A stretch of DNA of 64,000 nt from Mesostigma viride (taxonomy: Eukaryota; Streptophyta; Mesostigmatophyceae; Mesostigmatales; Mesostigmataceae): the NCBI GenBank assembly GCA_009746045.1, contig RPFO01000055.1, positions 5,001 to 69,000 on the forward strand, in the 5' to 3' direction. A model generated the notes under the pieces. It had not been told where the DNA came from. It saw only the letters and a list, made by a program, of their open reading frames with translations, and did no database searches. Below are positions 12,101-20,876 of the stretch, one piece after another (position 1 is the stretch's first letter; each line of letters starts with the position of its first letter). A program made the position numbers and the translations under genes.

Positions 12101-15100
12101 TGAAGTATAAGAATATTAAATAGTAGTATAACAATGTGAATTGTGAAGTGACAACAGTACCTGGTTTCAGGCTTATCATTGTGTACCATGTATTGCTAGG
12201 AACACGAATGAAGAAATTCCCAAACCATTTTATGCTGCCCCCCCAGGCTTATTTAACAGCCTCGCATGCACCAGCATGCAGAAGCCCAGAGGCAGCAAAA
12301 TGTAGACACACTCCGCACCCCTGATGAGTGATGCCATAGGTTCAACGTTCCTCGCATATAGCCTCATCTGACTCCCATCCATGGTCCACACCTACCTCCC
12401 CTGACTCTGCCGCTGCCGCTGCCTCTACCACCCCCCAGGTCCCCCTGCCGCACAGAAAGCATGACCTCCCACATTTCCTCGGCTGAGCGGCTGAACGTGG
12501 CGCTCACGCGTGGGCGGCGGCACCTGGTGGTGGTCGGCTGCGCAGCCAACCTGCAGCGTGACGCGCGATGGAAGCAACTGCTGGCCGCCTCACGTCGGTG
12601 GGTGCCTGTTTCGCTGGAAGGGGGTTGTGCAATCCTAGGCGATCCGTATGTGCCTGTTCGTGTACACCTTTGGGGTGTGCTCTCCTGACCTGAGCTTGCT
12701 ATACGCTGGACCAGTGGGATGGCAGCATAAGAGAGTGTGTCATGGCTTCTGGTGTATTGGCTTGAGTATGCAGTGCATGACTCGCGGCACCCACCCACCT
12801 GCGCAATGTGAGCTTCATCCCCTCGTCATGGGAGCTGACCCAGGCGCCGTAGACATCGGGCGGAGAGAGAAAGGGATAAAGCCTTGCAATGCCTTGCCAG
12901 GATATCACACCCGTGAAAACAACACGGCAGAGAATGGCATGGGTGGGCAGAGAATGGCAAGTGCAGGTGTGTACGCCAGGTATCTGGTAGCGCTCTGTGG
13001 TGGACCTGTGCAGTGGACCCCAATGGCCCCCATCCGCCTCGTCCCGGCCTCCTATCTGCCCCTTCCAACCCTGTGCTGCTCACACCAACGTGTCCCACGC
13101 TGAGTTCTCACGTTTTTTCGCGTACTGGCACTGGGCAGCATTTGGTTTGCTATTTGCTGCCTGCCTCGTCACTATCCCATGGTTTGCTCAGTGCTATTTT
13201 TCATGCTGGTCTCCCAAACCAAAACCAAAACTATGAGAACATTCCACAGATTTTCCCACATGCCTCCCTGCCGAGACCCCCTGCCCCCCCCCCCCCGCCA
13301 CCGTTAAATTGTTGCCACGCTCCCCACGCCGCCTCGCAGCATGCCGGGCTCATACATGCCCGTGAATGGCTTCGACCACGCGCTGACCCACGCGCGCGCG
13401 AACCCAGCCGCCCAGGCGCGGGGCGCAGTTGCCACGGCCAACGGCGCGGCAGGTACAGTCCACCTCAGTAGCTTCCGTGGTGCTGCTGCGGCCAGCACGG
13501 CGCCTGTGGACGTCAGCAGTGGAAGCAGCGGCCGCACGTGCAGTCGCAGCGAGTGCGAGGGCGATGCGGAAACAGACGCGGACGGGGCGGCGGACGCGGA
13601 TGCCAGCATGTCCCGATGGGACGATGAGGACACAATGCGGGTGTCTCCCCCCACCAACGAAGCACACACGGGTGTGGGTAAACGACAGAGTCCACACGGC
13701 CAGGGCATTCAAGATGGCTCACCTACTAACCTCGACCCCTCAGATGGGCAGGAGAAGGGTGCGGCAGTCCTCAAAGTGCAAGCTCAGGGCTTGGGCGAGG
13801 AACCGTGGCATGACAAGTGGGGGGCGGTCGAGGGCAGTGAGGATGAGGAGGACAGTCAGGTGACATGGGGTAGGAAGCTGGCCTTTGCTGGTGAGGAGGG
13901 CGCCCCCGGTCGACCTGACAAGTCGACAACAGGGCCCACTGCAGAGCATGGAGCCGGAGTAGGCCAAAGGAATGCCATGAATGGTGCAAGTCCAAGGTCT
14001 TCTGGGCACGGCACCCCAGAGCCTCCGCCAGGGGCTGCTTCTGCTGCTGATGTACATAAGGATGCACATGAGGAGGATGTATTTGACAGTGCCATACGCA
14101 TGCCATACCGAGAGCCGCCGCCTCCCATGCCTCAGGTTGGGGGAGAGCCTCCGCGTGCATCCCACCGCAACGTGGCCGAGACGCGCAAGGTGCTCAACAG
14201 CTGCAAGGAATACGGGGGCGAGTACAATAGTGCTGACAGCGACGGCGACTTGTGGGGGGAAGGGGCGGGCTGGGCAGAGGAGCGGGCAGAGGGGCCCACA
14301 GGGGTGGTCTCTGGTGCTGATATGAGCGGTGCCATCATGCCCTCGGATGCGGCTAGGCTTGGCGAGCCTGGCCCTTCTTCTGGAGGGGTCCGTAGTTCTG
14401 GAGTGGCGAATGGGGACGTTGAGCAACAGGCAGTGCAGGCGGGGCCAAAGGCCAGTGCGGGTGACAGCATTACGGTTTCATCGGAGGACATGGAGGTAGA
14501 ACCACGGGCCAGTGATGCAGATACCCCTTGCAGCGCCAAGGTGGCGGCGAGGGCACGGCCATTGTACATCACACCAGCGTCGGCGATGGGTCCACGCCAG
14601 CGGCAGGTGCTCAAGGTCCGTTTGCTTGTCCTTTCTTTCTTGTTTTTTCCCATTGGTTGTGCACGCTTGTATGCTTGCCTTGTCTTGTTTCATCGTAACA
14701 GCACACGAATACGCTAGTACACTCGTACACTAGTAAAGGATAGCACTCCTAGCACGTTTTGCCCTTGGTAGCGAAACAAACTAGGATGAGCAGATATGCC
14801 TTGTGGTGGAGAATGTCCTGCGCTGCTTGCTGATAATGTTGTGAACACGCAACCTTGCTCCTTGTGCGCATGCAGAAGCAACAGCGAGCATCGCTCTTCT
14901 GCGAAAGCTACAGTGACAGGCATGTGCGCGCCTGCACACCTGAGATCAAGGCTCTCTTTGACCAAGTTGGTCTCACGTGAGTATGCTGGCGGTGACCGTG
15001 TGCTCATGGAGGCTAGATATGTGGGCTCTGTTGGTAGACTAGTACACTATCTTTTATCACTCAAACGAAGCAGAGCCATCTGATGGGCGGCCTGCCTTTG

Positions 15101-18100
15101 TGCCTGGTTTATGCACCCCAGAGCATACCGTAGGACACTGGGAAGGGGGAGCTAGGAAAAGAGGGGGGAGCCGACCATTTTGGTTGGGCCATGCCTTCCT
15201 GTTTTAGATATCCTTCTCTTCTGTTCTGCATGTTGCCTCTATATAATATTTTGCTAATCATTTATTTTTGTCTTTTTCTATCGCTGTGCCAGCATACTTT
15301 TAGCAGGAAGTTTTGGGTTAAGGATGGATGGAAGTCGTATGGCAGCAGATACAGGTTCAGATTGCCATAGCTTCACTGCATGTTATCTGTTGCACGGGTA
15401 GACTGCATGTGGTGAATCAAGGGCAATTGTGCAGGGGGCAGTTGGGACGGTAAACGAGTGGCTTGGAATGCGCTACTGGCGAAATCTTTCTTTGGAATAA
15501 TGGGAGAAGTCATGCATCTGTGTATTTGCTATCATGTGGGGGTATTGTGTGGGGCCTGCTGGACTGCCCACTACCAGGCCTGAGGACTACTGGACCGCCC
15601 ACAAAGCCTTCATTCGAGGCACCTGTTACACGGACGATGAGGCCCAGCAGCGGGAGAGCTTCCTTGGCAGCAAATTGGGTGAGTCATTGTGCAGACGCTT
15701 TTTGGCTTGGAGCTTGCACAATTCTGCTCACAACATGCAGAAAGACAGTTACATTTGTAGACAAAAGATTCTGCAACGCCGCGCCTGTGTTTGCACATGC
15801 TTTAGTAAATGAACTTGGAGGTATTCACAGGATACGCTGTTTGTATGCACAATCGCTCCACCTCGAGGCACACAAACACAAGTAGCAGTGAGCGTTGCGA
15901 ATCGCCTGAATACTGACGATATCGTAATGGTTGCTACGTTTCCGAGCTCCCAGAAGTTGGTTGGCACTCCGGGCAACCTGGTTCAAAGCCGCCTTACAAG
16001 GCTTCCCACTTTGCTCCGTGCATTAGTGCTGTAGCGTACGGGTGACGACTGGCCTTATAAATGAACGGTTTTGATCCCAGTAGCTTGGGAGCATGGTGGT
16101 ACGTTTGGGGTGGGATGTCTGGCAACCTGATCATTGGCTTCCATGATTAAAAGCGTAGGCATGTTTGCGAAGATTGTGCCTGCTCAGTTTCTCAGTAGTG
16201 ACTCTTTTGCTGTAGCTGCGATTAGACCCCAAGGACCCGCCTATTATTGGGACCTGGAAGCCTGACCAGCCGAAGCCCTGAGAGTCCATCAGCAACGAGT
16301 TGCTGTTGATAATCAAGAAAATTCTGACGTAAGCTGCATAGCCTGCGTCAGACATGAAGAAGACCGTGCCTTGCATGAGGGCTTGGTAGCAGCTCCTTAC
16401 TACTACCATGCCCGACTGGTGATGTGTACGCGGTGACACCCGCCCCTGCCAGGGCGTGTGGTGCGCAGCGCTCACCTCGACGGCTCCGTGGTCAAGTGGG
16501 ACAGGAACTTCTCCCAATTGGTCCATGAGTGCCGGGGGATGGCACTGGAGTACCTCGCCGACAAGTTTGGCCGGCACTGCACACGCCTGCGGTGAGTGCC
16601 CTGGCCCTTTGACCCGTGTGCGATGGTTTTCTATTATTGCCCTGTGGTTTTCTAGCCCGTTGCGGTAGCCAGCATCGGGGGGGGGGGGTACCTTTGATTG
16701 AGGATGTGCACTCTACGATGGTTTCCGATATCTAAAAGCAATGCTATATAGTTTTAGCATTGACGTGTTGCACCTTCTAGTTCTAGCTCTGTTTTAGATA
16801 CCAGATCCGGAAAATGGCAACCTTGGTTGATGCACAGGTGCTCCGCACATTACTACATCGCGGTATACCTGACTTTTTATACATTGTCTTCACGGCACCA
16901 TGCCTACAGTATATACTGATCTAAGCCCAGTGGGCGCCGTAACAGGGCAGCGCTGACCATAGCACGCAATTGGACACCGCTTTAAGTTTCCTTCTTCCCC
17001 AGCTCCGCGTGCTGTCCCTTGTGCAGGGTGATGGTGAGTGGACCCGCTGCTCACCGCCACCACGGTAGTTTTGCGGCCATTGCAGCAGGGCTGCAGCAGT
17101 CATGCCATGGTCCGCAGCTTCCAGACTGGATTGAATGCTTCTTCCAGACCCGGGATATGATAATCTACCACCGATCATTTGCCACCCTAATTAGAAAGAG
17201 TTACCAGTATATTTTGACTTAACAGTTACTGCTGTCCCCCACGTGCCCCCGTGGCTTGTCTCACCGGCTGCCTGTCCTTGCCAGCTGGCTGATCCACACG
17301 TTTGAGGCGGACCTCGCCGCCTTCCAGAGCACAGGGTACGGCTGGCACTTCCTCCAGGAGGCAGAGGAAGAGGACCAGCTGGCCAGCACCACCAAGGGAG
17401 CGGCATCTATGGGAAGCAGCGATGTGCTGGCCCCACCCACTTGGAAGCATGGAACGGTGAGTGACTGTTGGAGCGTGGTGATATTTGCAGCCTTGGGGTC
17501 ACCCTGGCATTTTCTAGTATGCCCTTGGCTTTGGTATGTCGCTACCTGTAAAGGGTGTACGCCCATCATGAGGCAAGTGGGTTATTTCGCTGGTATTTCA
17601 ATGTATTATTTCGCTGGTATCAGGCAGTACGAGATGAAGTTGTGAGCTTTGTGTTGCGTGATGAAGCAGACGAAACCGGAACCCCGTTTTCCAGAGTCGG
17701 CCTGAATTTGTTTAGCCACCAGGATCCAGGACAGTGATGGCACCGGCTGTAGATGCATCTTGAGCGCAAAGGGTGTGTTGGCTGTATGGACGGCGGACGG
17801 CGCTATTACTCAGAGTGGTACAACGAAATAGCATTCCCCATAGCTTTAACCCATGTCCCTGGAAGATACTGTGTAGCAATAACACGTGAACGGCATCTTT
17901 AGTGATTGCATGGTGTTTATGCACAGGTAATAATCCTGATGTATTCTGCAGCTGTGAACATGGTACCCTCTGCTGGGGGGGTGCTTCTCTTCTTTTTCCC
18001 ATGGTCTTTTCCCCATGCGCTTTGCCCCCTGCAGGTCCGCGAAACAGACACGGCAGCCCAGGGAGCGCGCCACACAGCAGCCCCCCAAATTTCTCCCCCG

Positions 18101-18700
18101 AGGTCAGCTTCCCATGATGCCGATGGCGCAGGTATCCCCATGGGCGCGACGGGCGAGGCCAGCTGTCCCCACCTCGTCTCCAGTGACGACAGCCCACCCC
18201 CTTCTGCGTCTCAGCTCCACACATCATACCGTCAACGACCTAAGGACGAGCTCTTTGGTGATGACGATGACTTGGATCAGCCCCCTGGTCGCACGCCCGA
18301 GGGTTCATTCGCGTACGCAGATAACTGGACTCATGCACCACAGTGGGGGTCCAACCGGGGAACAGACGACTGGTCACCTGCCCCCTTTGCCCCACACCAG
18401 TCTACCACAATCGACAGCCGTATGGAAAGGCTGGGCAAGGCTCTCCCCTTCCGCACCATGGGGCAGTGGCGTGAGGATGACTTCCACGACGCCTCCCGCA
18501 CCGCGGGTTCTGAGCAAACTGTCCTATCACCACGTGATGTCGTGAAGAGGTCCTCGGAACTTGGTCTGCCCAAGAATGTGAGAAGCCACAGTGGGAGCTC
18601 GGGGTTGTACGTCCATGAAAGGAATTATGCCGAGCTGCCTGGTGGATATAGCCAGGCTCCCTGGGATGATGATATCATGGAGCACTACCCCAGCCCTTGA
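1..18700 (+). CDS. ZGRF1-like SF1 DNA helicase gene, 3' part, 20 exons (5' end outside window)
   Basis: ATP-dependent superfamily 1 (UPF1-like) helicase, closest by motif to the ZGRF1 C-terminal helicase, a nuclear DNA-repair factor in animals. Exons: 1-127, 335-381, 1071-1132, 1846-1929, 2901-2997, 3813-3947, 5657-5733, 7094-7198, 7900-7974, 8244-8300, 9485-9557, 10533-10679, 11153-11346, 12439-12597, 13340-14615, 14876-14976, 15578-15678, 16453-16591, 17285-17456, 18035-18700. They total 3894 bases in frame (1297 residues plus TGA). Motifs in order: HGAFGSGKS (I), ATNVAVDR (Ia), DECSQMTEP (II), GDPKQLPP (III), QYRLHP, VDAFQG (V), [11 protein letters not shown] (VI). DECSQ in place of DEAAQ and the block from [10 protein letters not shown] to [10 protein letters not shown] point to ZGRF1 within the family. 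The helicase core ends near residue 480; the remaining 800 residues are a mostly low-complexity tail. Exon edges are hand-called; the helicase part is firm, the tail less so. Confidence 0.8.
335..381 (+). CDS. helicase exon 2
   Basis: Reads (S)[15 protein letters not shown] between acceptor CCAG and donor GTATGG. It directly continues the Walker A helix, matching the hydrophobic segment after GKS in ZGRF1-type helicases. Confidence 0.75.
1071..1132 (+). CDS. helicase exon 3: motif Ia
   Basis: Reads [20 protein letters not shown] plus two bases of Arg. The (S/A)xTNxAVDR signature is motif Ia. Acceptor CTCGCAG and donor GTGCGTG. Confidence 0.8.
1846..1929 (+). CDS. helicase exon 4
   Basis: Reads [20 protein letters not shown] and on through ISKRVL, the conserved segment after motif Ia. 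The best donor is a GC type (GAG/GCAAGT at 1930). It keeps phase with exon 5; no GT donor nearby does so as well. Confidence 0.75.
2457..2690 (+). repeat. CACCACCC minisatellite in helicase intron 4
   Basis: Impure tandem array of CACC/CACCACCC words, preceded by (CCCCAA)n. It gives long false ORFs on both strands. No coding support. Confidence 0.9.
2901..2997 (+). CDS. helicase exon 5
   Basis: Follows acceptor TATGCAG and reads [19 protein letters not shown] and on to CEKD before donor GTGAGG. It is the acidic helical insert that precedes motif II in this family. The match is moderate; the phase fits both neighbours. Confidence 0.65.
3813..3947 (+). CDS. helicase exon 6
   Basis: 45 codons, [20 protein letters not shown] followed by [15 protein letters not shown], equivalent to the helix and the V(V/L)GVT strand just before motif II. 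Acceptor GTACAG, donor GTATGT. Confidence 0.8.
4401..4852 (+). repeat. 8-bp microsatellite (CATCCTGT)n in helicase intron 6
   Basis: About 56 units of CATCCTGT/CATCCTGC. Every + strand frame stays open and reads HPVILSSC repeats, which are artefacts of the period. Confidence 0.95.
4893..5640 (+). repeat. (CATC)n-(CCTC)n-(CATC)n block plus poly-C in helicase intron 6
   Basis: Tetranucleotide blocks change cleanly from CATC (4893-5148) to CCTC with occasional CCTCC (5149-5420) and back to CATC (5421-5538), then poly-C tracts to about 5640. The acceptor of exon 7 follows at 5656. Confidence 0.95.
5657..5733 (+). CDS. helicase exon 7: Walker B (DECSQ)
   Basis: Reads [20 protein letters not shown] and RFGCE before donor GTGTGTG. 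Asp-Glu of DECSQ is the Mg/ATP-hydrolysis pair. The acceptor CACCGCAG sits at the end of the long C/T-rich block in intron 6. Confidence 0.85.
6175..6700. repeat. long inverted repeat (hairpin) in helicase intron 7
   Basis: An arm at about 6175-6406 is repeated in reverse complement at about 6474-6700, with a 67-bp spacer. The arms differ at scattered positions (roughly four fifths identical by eye). On the - strand the right arm reads an open protein-like stretch ([15 protein letters not shown], then [14 protein letters not shown]), so the source may be a gene fragment. The left arm no longer keeps that frame. Confidence 0.8.
7094..7198 (+). CDS. helicase exon 8: motif III
   Basis: Completes Arg and reads [17 protein letters not shown], then a Gly/Ser-rich stretch before donor [14 protein letters not shown] is motif III. 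The acceptor TCGAAG has a weak pyrimidine tract but keeps phase. Confidence 0.8.
7900..7974 (+). CDS. helicase exon 9: QYRLHP
   Basis: Reads [19 protein letters not shown] and YRLHP. The LF.RL..../QYR.HP pair is typical of UPF1-like helicases. Acceptor CCTGCAG, donor GTGCGCG. Confidence 0.85.
8244..8300 (+). CDS. helicase exon 10
   Basis: Reads [18 protein letters not shown], the conserved (P)N.LFY.G.L.(D/N)G segment after QYRLHP. Donor GTGTGT at 8301. Confidence 0.8.
8629..9108 (+). repeat. 60-bp minisatellite x8 in helicase intron 10
   Basis: Eight 60-bp units beginning CCCTGGAACCCTCTTAGTGC, with few substitutions. A period divisible by three explains the long ORFs on both strands. Confidence 0.95.
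9140..9400 (+). repeat. 40-bp minisatellite in helicase intron 10
   Basis: About six units beginning CTCTCATAAGCTATTTGGAT. Units alternate between endings GTAGAGTAGC and GTATAATAAT, an 80-bp higher-order period. Confidence 0.9.
9485..9557 (+). CDS. helicase exon 11
   Basis: Reads [20 protein letters not shown] and WDTQ. It corresponds to the P(P)L.(V/F)(W/Y)D strand that precedes the G.E.....S..N..EA segment. Acceptor CTGGCAG, donor GTATGTG. Confidence 0.7.
10025..10215 (+). repeat. 25-bp minisatellite in helicase intron 11
   Basis: About seven units of CATGCCATCCTGCCACCCCG plus GTTGT, with a diverged edge near 9990. Confidence 0.9.
10533..10679 (+). CDS. helicase exon 12
   Basis: 49 codons containing [13 protein letters not shown] and [12 protein letters not shown]. 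The (I)GVI..Y.(A/S)Q strand is a family hallmark before motif V. Acceptor CCTTAG, donor GTGCGC. Confidence 0.8.
11153..11346 (+). CDS. helicase exon 13: motif V
   Basis: Reads [20 protein letters not shown], a charged insert, then [27 protein letters not shown] is motif V. Donor GTGGGT is chosen because it joins in phase to SPCRT in the next exon. Confidence 0.85.
11393..11885 (+). repeat. 57-58-bp minisatellite in helicase intron 13
   Basis: About nine units carrying GAGTTACCCGCTTGCTAG, a G6-7 run and GGAATCTCGGTGTTGATAAT. Unit length varies with the G run. Confidence 0.9.
12439..12597 (+). CDS. helicase exon 14: motif VI
   Basis: Reads [20 protein letters not shown] and [29 protein letters not shown] is motif VI, whose Arg senses the ATP gamma phosphate. 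The helicase core ends just after this exon. Confidence 0.85.
13340..14615 (+). CDS. helicase exon 15: long low-complexity tail
   Basis: Begins [16 protein letters not shown], then about 400 residues rich in Gly, Ser, Asp and Glu with no fold that I recognise. It is in phase with exon 14 and probably disordered. The donor could be GTCCGT after VLK (used here) or GTGCTC 9 bases earlier. Confidence 0.6.
14876..14976 (+). CDS. tail exon 16
   Basis: Reads [20 protein letters not shown] and [13 protein letters not shown] between acceptor ATGCAG and donor GTGAGT. No family recognised. Phase joins exons 15 and 17. Confidence 0.55.
15578..15678 (+). CDS. tail exon 17
   Basis: Reads [20 protein letters not shown] and [13 protein letters not shown]; acceptor CTACCAG, donor GTGAGT. 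Function unknown. Confidence 0.55.
16453..16591 (+). CDS. tail exon 18
   Basis: Reads [20 protein letters not shown] and [19 protein letters not shown]. Exons 16-19 together look like a folded, mixed-charge region and not random tail, but I do not recognise it. Acceptor TGCCAG, donor GTGAGT. Confidence 0.55.
17285..17456 (+). CDS. tail exon 19
   Basis: Reads [20 protein letters not shown] and [11 protein letters not shown], then a Ser/Thr-rich stretch. Joins in phase to exon 18 (acceptor TTGCCAG) and ends with donor GTGAGT. Confidence 0.55.
18035..18700 (+). CDS. tail exon 20 with stop codon
   Basis: About 221 codons after acceptor CCTGCAG, starting [13 protein letters not shown] and ending EHYPSP-TGA (18698-18700). 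It is rich in Asp, Ser and Pro ([13 protein letters not shown]), so probably disordered. Tryptophan-acidic patches near the end ([11 protein letters not shown]) could be a docking motif; that is speculation. Confidence 0.55.
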   Translation, partial: VRETDTAAQGARHTAAPQISPPRSASHDADGAGIPMGATGEASCPHLVSSDDSPPPSASQLHTSYRQRPKDELFGDDDDLDQPPGRTPEGSFAYADNWTHAPQWGSNRGTDDWSPAPFAPHQSTTIDSRMERLGKALPFRTMGQWREDDFHDASRTAGSEQTVLSPRDVVKRSSELGLPKNVRSHSGSSGLYVHERNYAELPGGYSQAPWDDDIMEHYPSP

Positions 18701-19886
18701 GATGTATGTTCCTGCATGCTCAATTGCTACTGAATGAGCCGGGTGCCAAGTGTCTCTTTTACATTGATCACACTGATCACATGAGGTCAGAGTCATGTAT
18801 TTGCGTAGATTTTGTTCTTACGTGCATTTTGATGTGCACCTATGGCCATGTGGCATGTGTAAGTGCTTGTGAGTAGTGTGCACTAGCGGGTACTCCTAAC
18901 TGGGTCAAGCACTAGGGCGAAATTCAAGTGTGCGGTTGAAACTGATGGGATGAATGTGTAGCCGTCTACGAAGTTTCCAGGGTGTGATCACTGATGTGCA
19001 GGTTTTGCTCTTACCTGAATACATTTTGAATATTTATTACTACACGCGACTGGTCGATCCCATCAGCCATGTACATTTTTGCAATTTCAGCCTATTTTGG
19101 TGTTTTTGAACGGGTCCAGATGTCCTCATTGTACATTTAACTTGTGGTGCATGCACTTGTAGGCATGCACATCAGATATTGTCGATGCTTTGACAAATGC
19201 TGTGCATCCATATGGAATCCATGTTATAATTACTATGGGGTGCAGACACGTGTGTAGTACTCCTACACACAGATCTCGAGTGATTTATCTAGTACCAAAT
19301 CCGAAAGGCTTGCATCACTCCCCGGACAGGAGAACTTTTGCGGATGACTGTAGGTGTAAGTTGGCGATGCCATGGTAACCGGAGACGTCCGTCCTATAGT
19401 CAGCAAAATTGGTGCGAGAGGTCCCCAGTTCGATTCCGGTCGGATTCATTTGCAGATCGCGTTTTCCGCGTTTTCCGCGGCCCGGCACTGAACGCAAAGG
19501 TTTTCACCTTTGCGGAGTGTCTGATCAGACTATGGGGTATGCACCAGTTATAGGGCTAGTCGCATATAGTCCAGGTACGCATCAATACTTGAGGACAACA
19601 TTCATGCAGTGATGTTTAATGCAGATCGGAATGGTAGCGGTCAAACAGTGTACTCGAGATCTAATGCATGTGCTACATGCAAGGTCGATCTGACACAGTC
19701 ACATCATGCACGAGTCTCCATCCCAATCTCTCTGATCGTCAGATTACCAATTCTCAGCGCATGATGATGTGCGTACATATCATGTAGATATTATAAGATA
19801 AGCTAGTGTTCAAGAACACTACAATTAGGATTTAAAAACTTGCATCCATGGCACTGATATCGAGCAATGCATGGAAGGCGTGTGCA
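18701..19886. other. 3' flank of helicase gene, non-coding
   Basis: Holds the presumed 3' UTR and spacer. No ORF here shows a protein family. A short tRNA-like segment at 19388-19444 is listed separately. I see nothing else. Confidence 0.5.
19388..19444 (+). pseudogene. truncated tRNA-like sequence (tRNA-derived relic)
   Basis: The ends TCCGTCC and GGTCGGA pair at six of seven positions like an acceptor stem. TATAGTCAGCAAAATTGG resembles an A box and AGTTCGATTCCGG a T-arm/B box. At 57 bases it is about 15 short of a tRNA and the anticodon arm is missing. The 3' half recalls tRNA-Asp. It could be the head of a SINE. Confidence 0.45.
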
Positions 19887-20066
19887 TTAATTAATTAATT
19901 AATTAATAAGCACGTGACTGCGTCACGTGGGTGCCAATACAGAGTAAAGGAACCTTCAACCCTATATACACAGCGAGAAGGAGGGAGGGCGCCCTAGCTT
20001 CTCTCACTGCCGCAGGTGGGCAGGCCACAGAGCGCTCTCTCCACGGCATGGTGCCGGGGCGCAACA
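19887..20066 (-). mobile_element. SINE-like element, copy 1
   Basis: Reverse-complement copy of 58097-58272 with one substitution seen apart from tail length. On the - strand it begins TGTTGCGCCCCGG and ends in a TTAA simple-repeat tail. It contains CACGTGAC-TGC-GTCACGTG, a palindrome with G-box cores, and a TATATAG motif. No clear target duplication was found at this copy. Confidence 0.7.
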
Positions 20067-20876
20067 CTGTACATGGGTGCAATACAACCAACTGTGCAAT
20101 ACCATAGGTAGGCTGACGCATAGCTTATGCTACAAATGTGAGGTGGGCTCAAGACGTCGGCTGATTAAGGCGCCGCAAGCTGATGGCCACAAGGTGCCAG
20201 AGCTCATTGAAGGTACTATAGGGCGTCCCCAACATCTACTGCTCCAATTTTGGTACTTTTGAAATTCCATGCCTGGAGCGCAAAGTTTGCAATATATGTG
20301 CCGTTTGTAGCTCTAGCTCTATAATAACCTGACCAACCCCGCATTCCTCAAAGTAGCACTTGTTGCCTATTCTCAAATGTTATGCGAATCACATGATTAG
20401 GATCTGCTTCACGATTGCTATTGCTCGAGATTCAATTAAGAATGATTGAGATCAATAAATGATGAACCAAATAAACCAAATTAGGCCACTTGACAAGTTC
20501 ATGATCCATTTACATTGTACAATTAAGCGATTAATTAATTCATAAATCATACATTACATGGGATACCCCCGTCGACGAGCTAGTGGTACGTACAATGAAA
20601 CATTTGAGTTTGTAACATGTCTCCATGGATATATACATGTATGCTGGACCTCGCGCATCTCAGCCCTCTAAGAAATGTTATTTGAACTCAGGTCTAGATC
20701 TAAATATATACATGATCTGGATAATATTATACACTTCCTTAAAAGAGCATGAATCGAGCTTTACAATTCAGGACAAGGAACTCGTTTGCAAATCACGGCT
20801 GAAAGGCAAGTGCTCACAACGAAGCACGTGCTCTCAAGGCTGTCCACCTCGTCCAACCAAGCCCGGGCGAGCTGGC
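20067..20876. other. non-coding spacer
   Basis: AT-rich spacer between the SINE-like copy and the transposase stop codon. It may hold the left end of the DNA transposon, but I could not identify a terminal inverted repeat. Nothing else seen. Confidence 0.4.

Noticed and set aside
16213-16283. Possible exon reading [18 protein letters not shown]
   Set aside because: It runs into TGA, and exons 17 and 18 join in phase without it.
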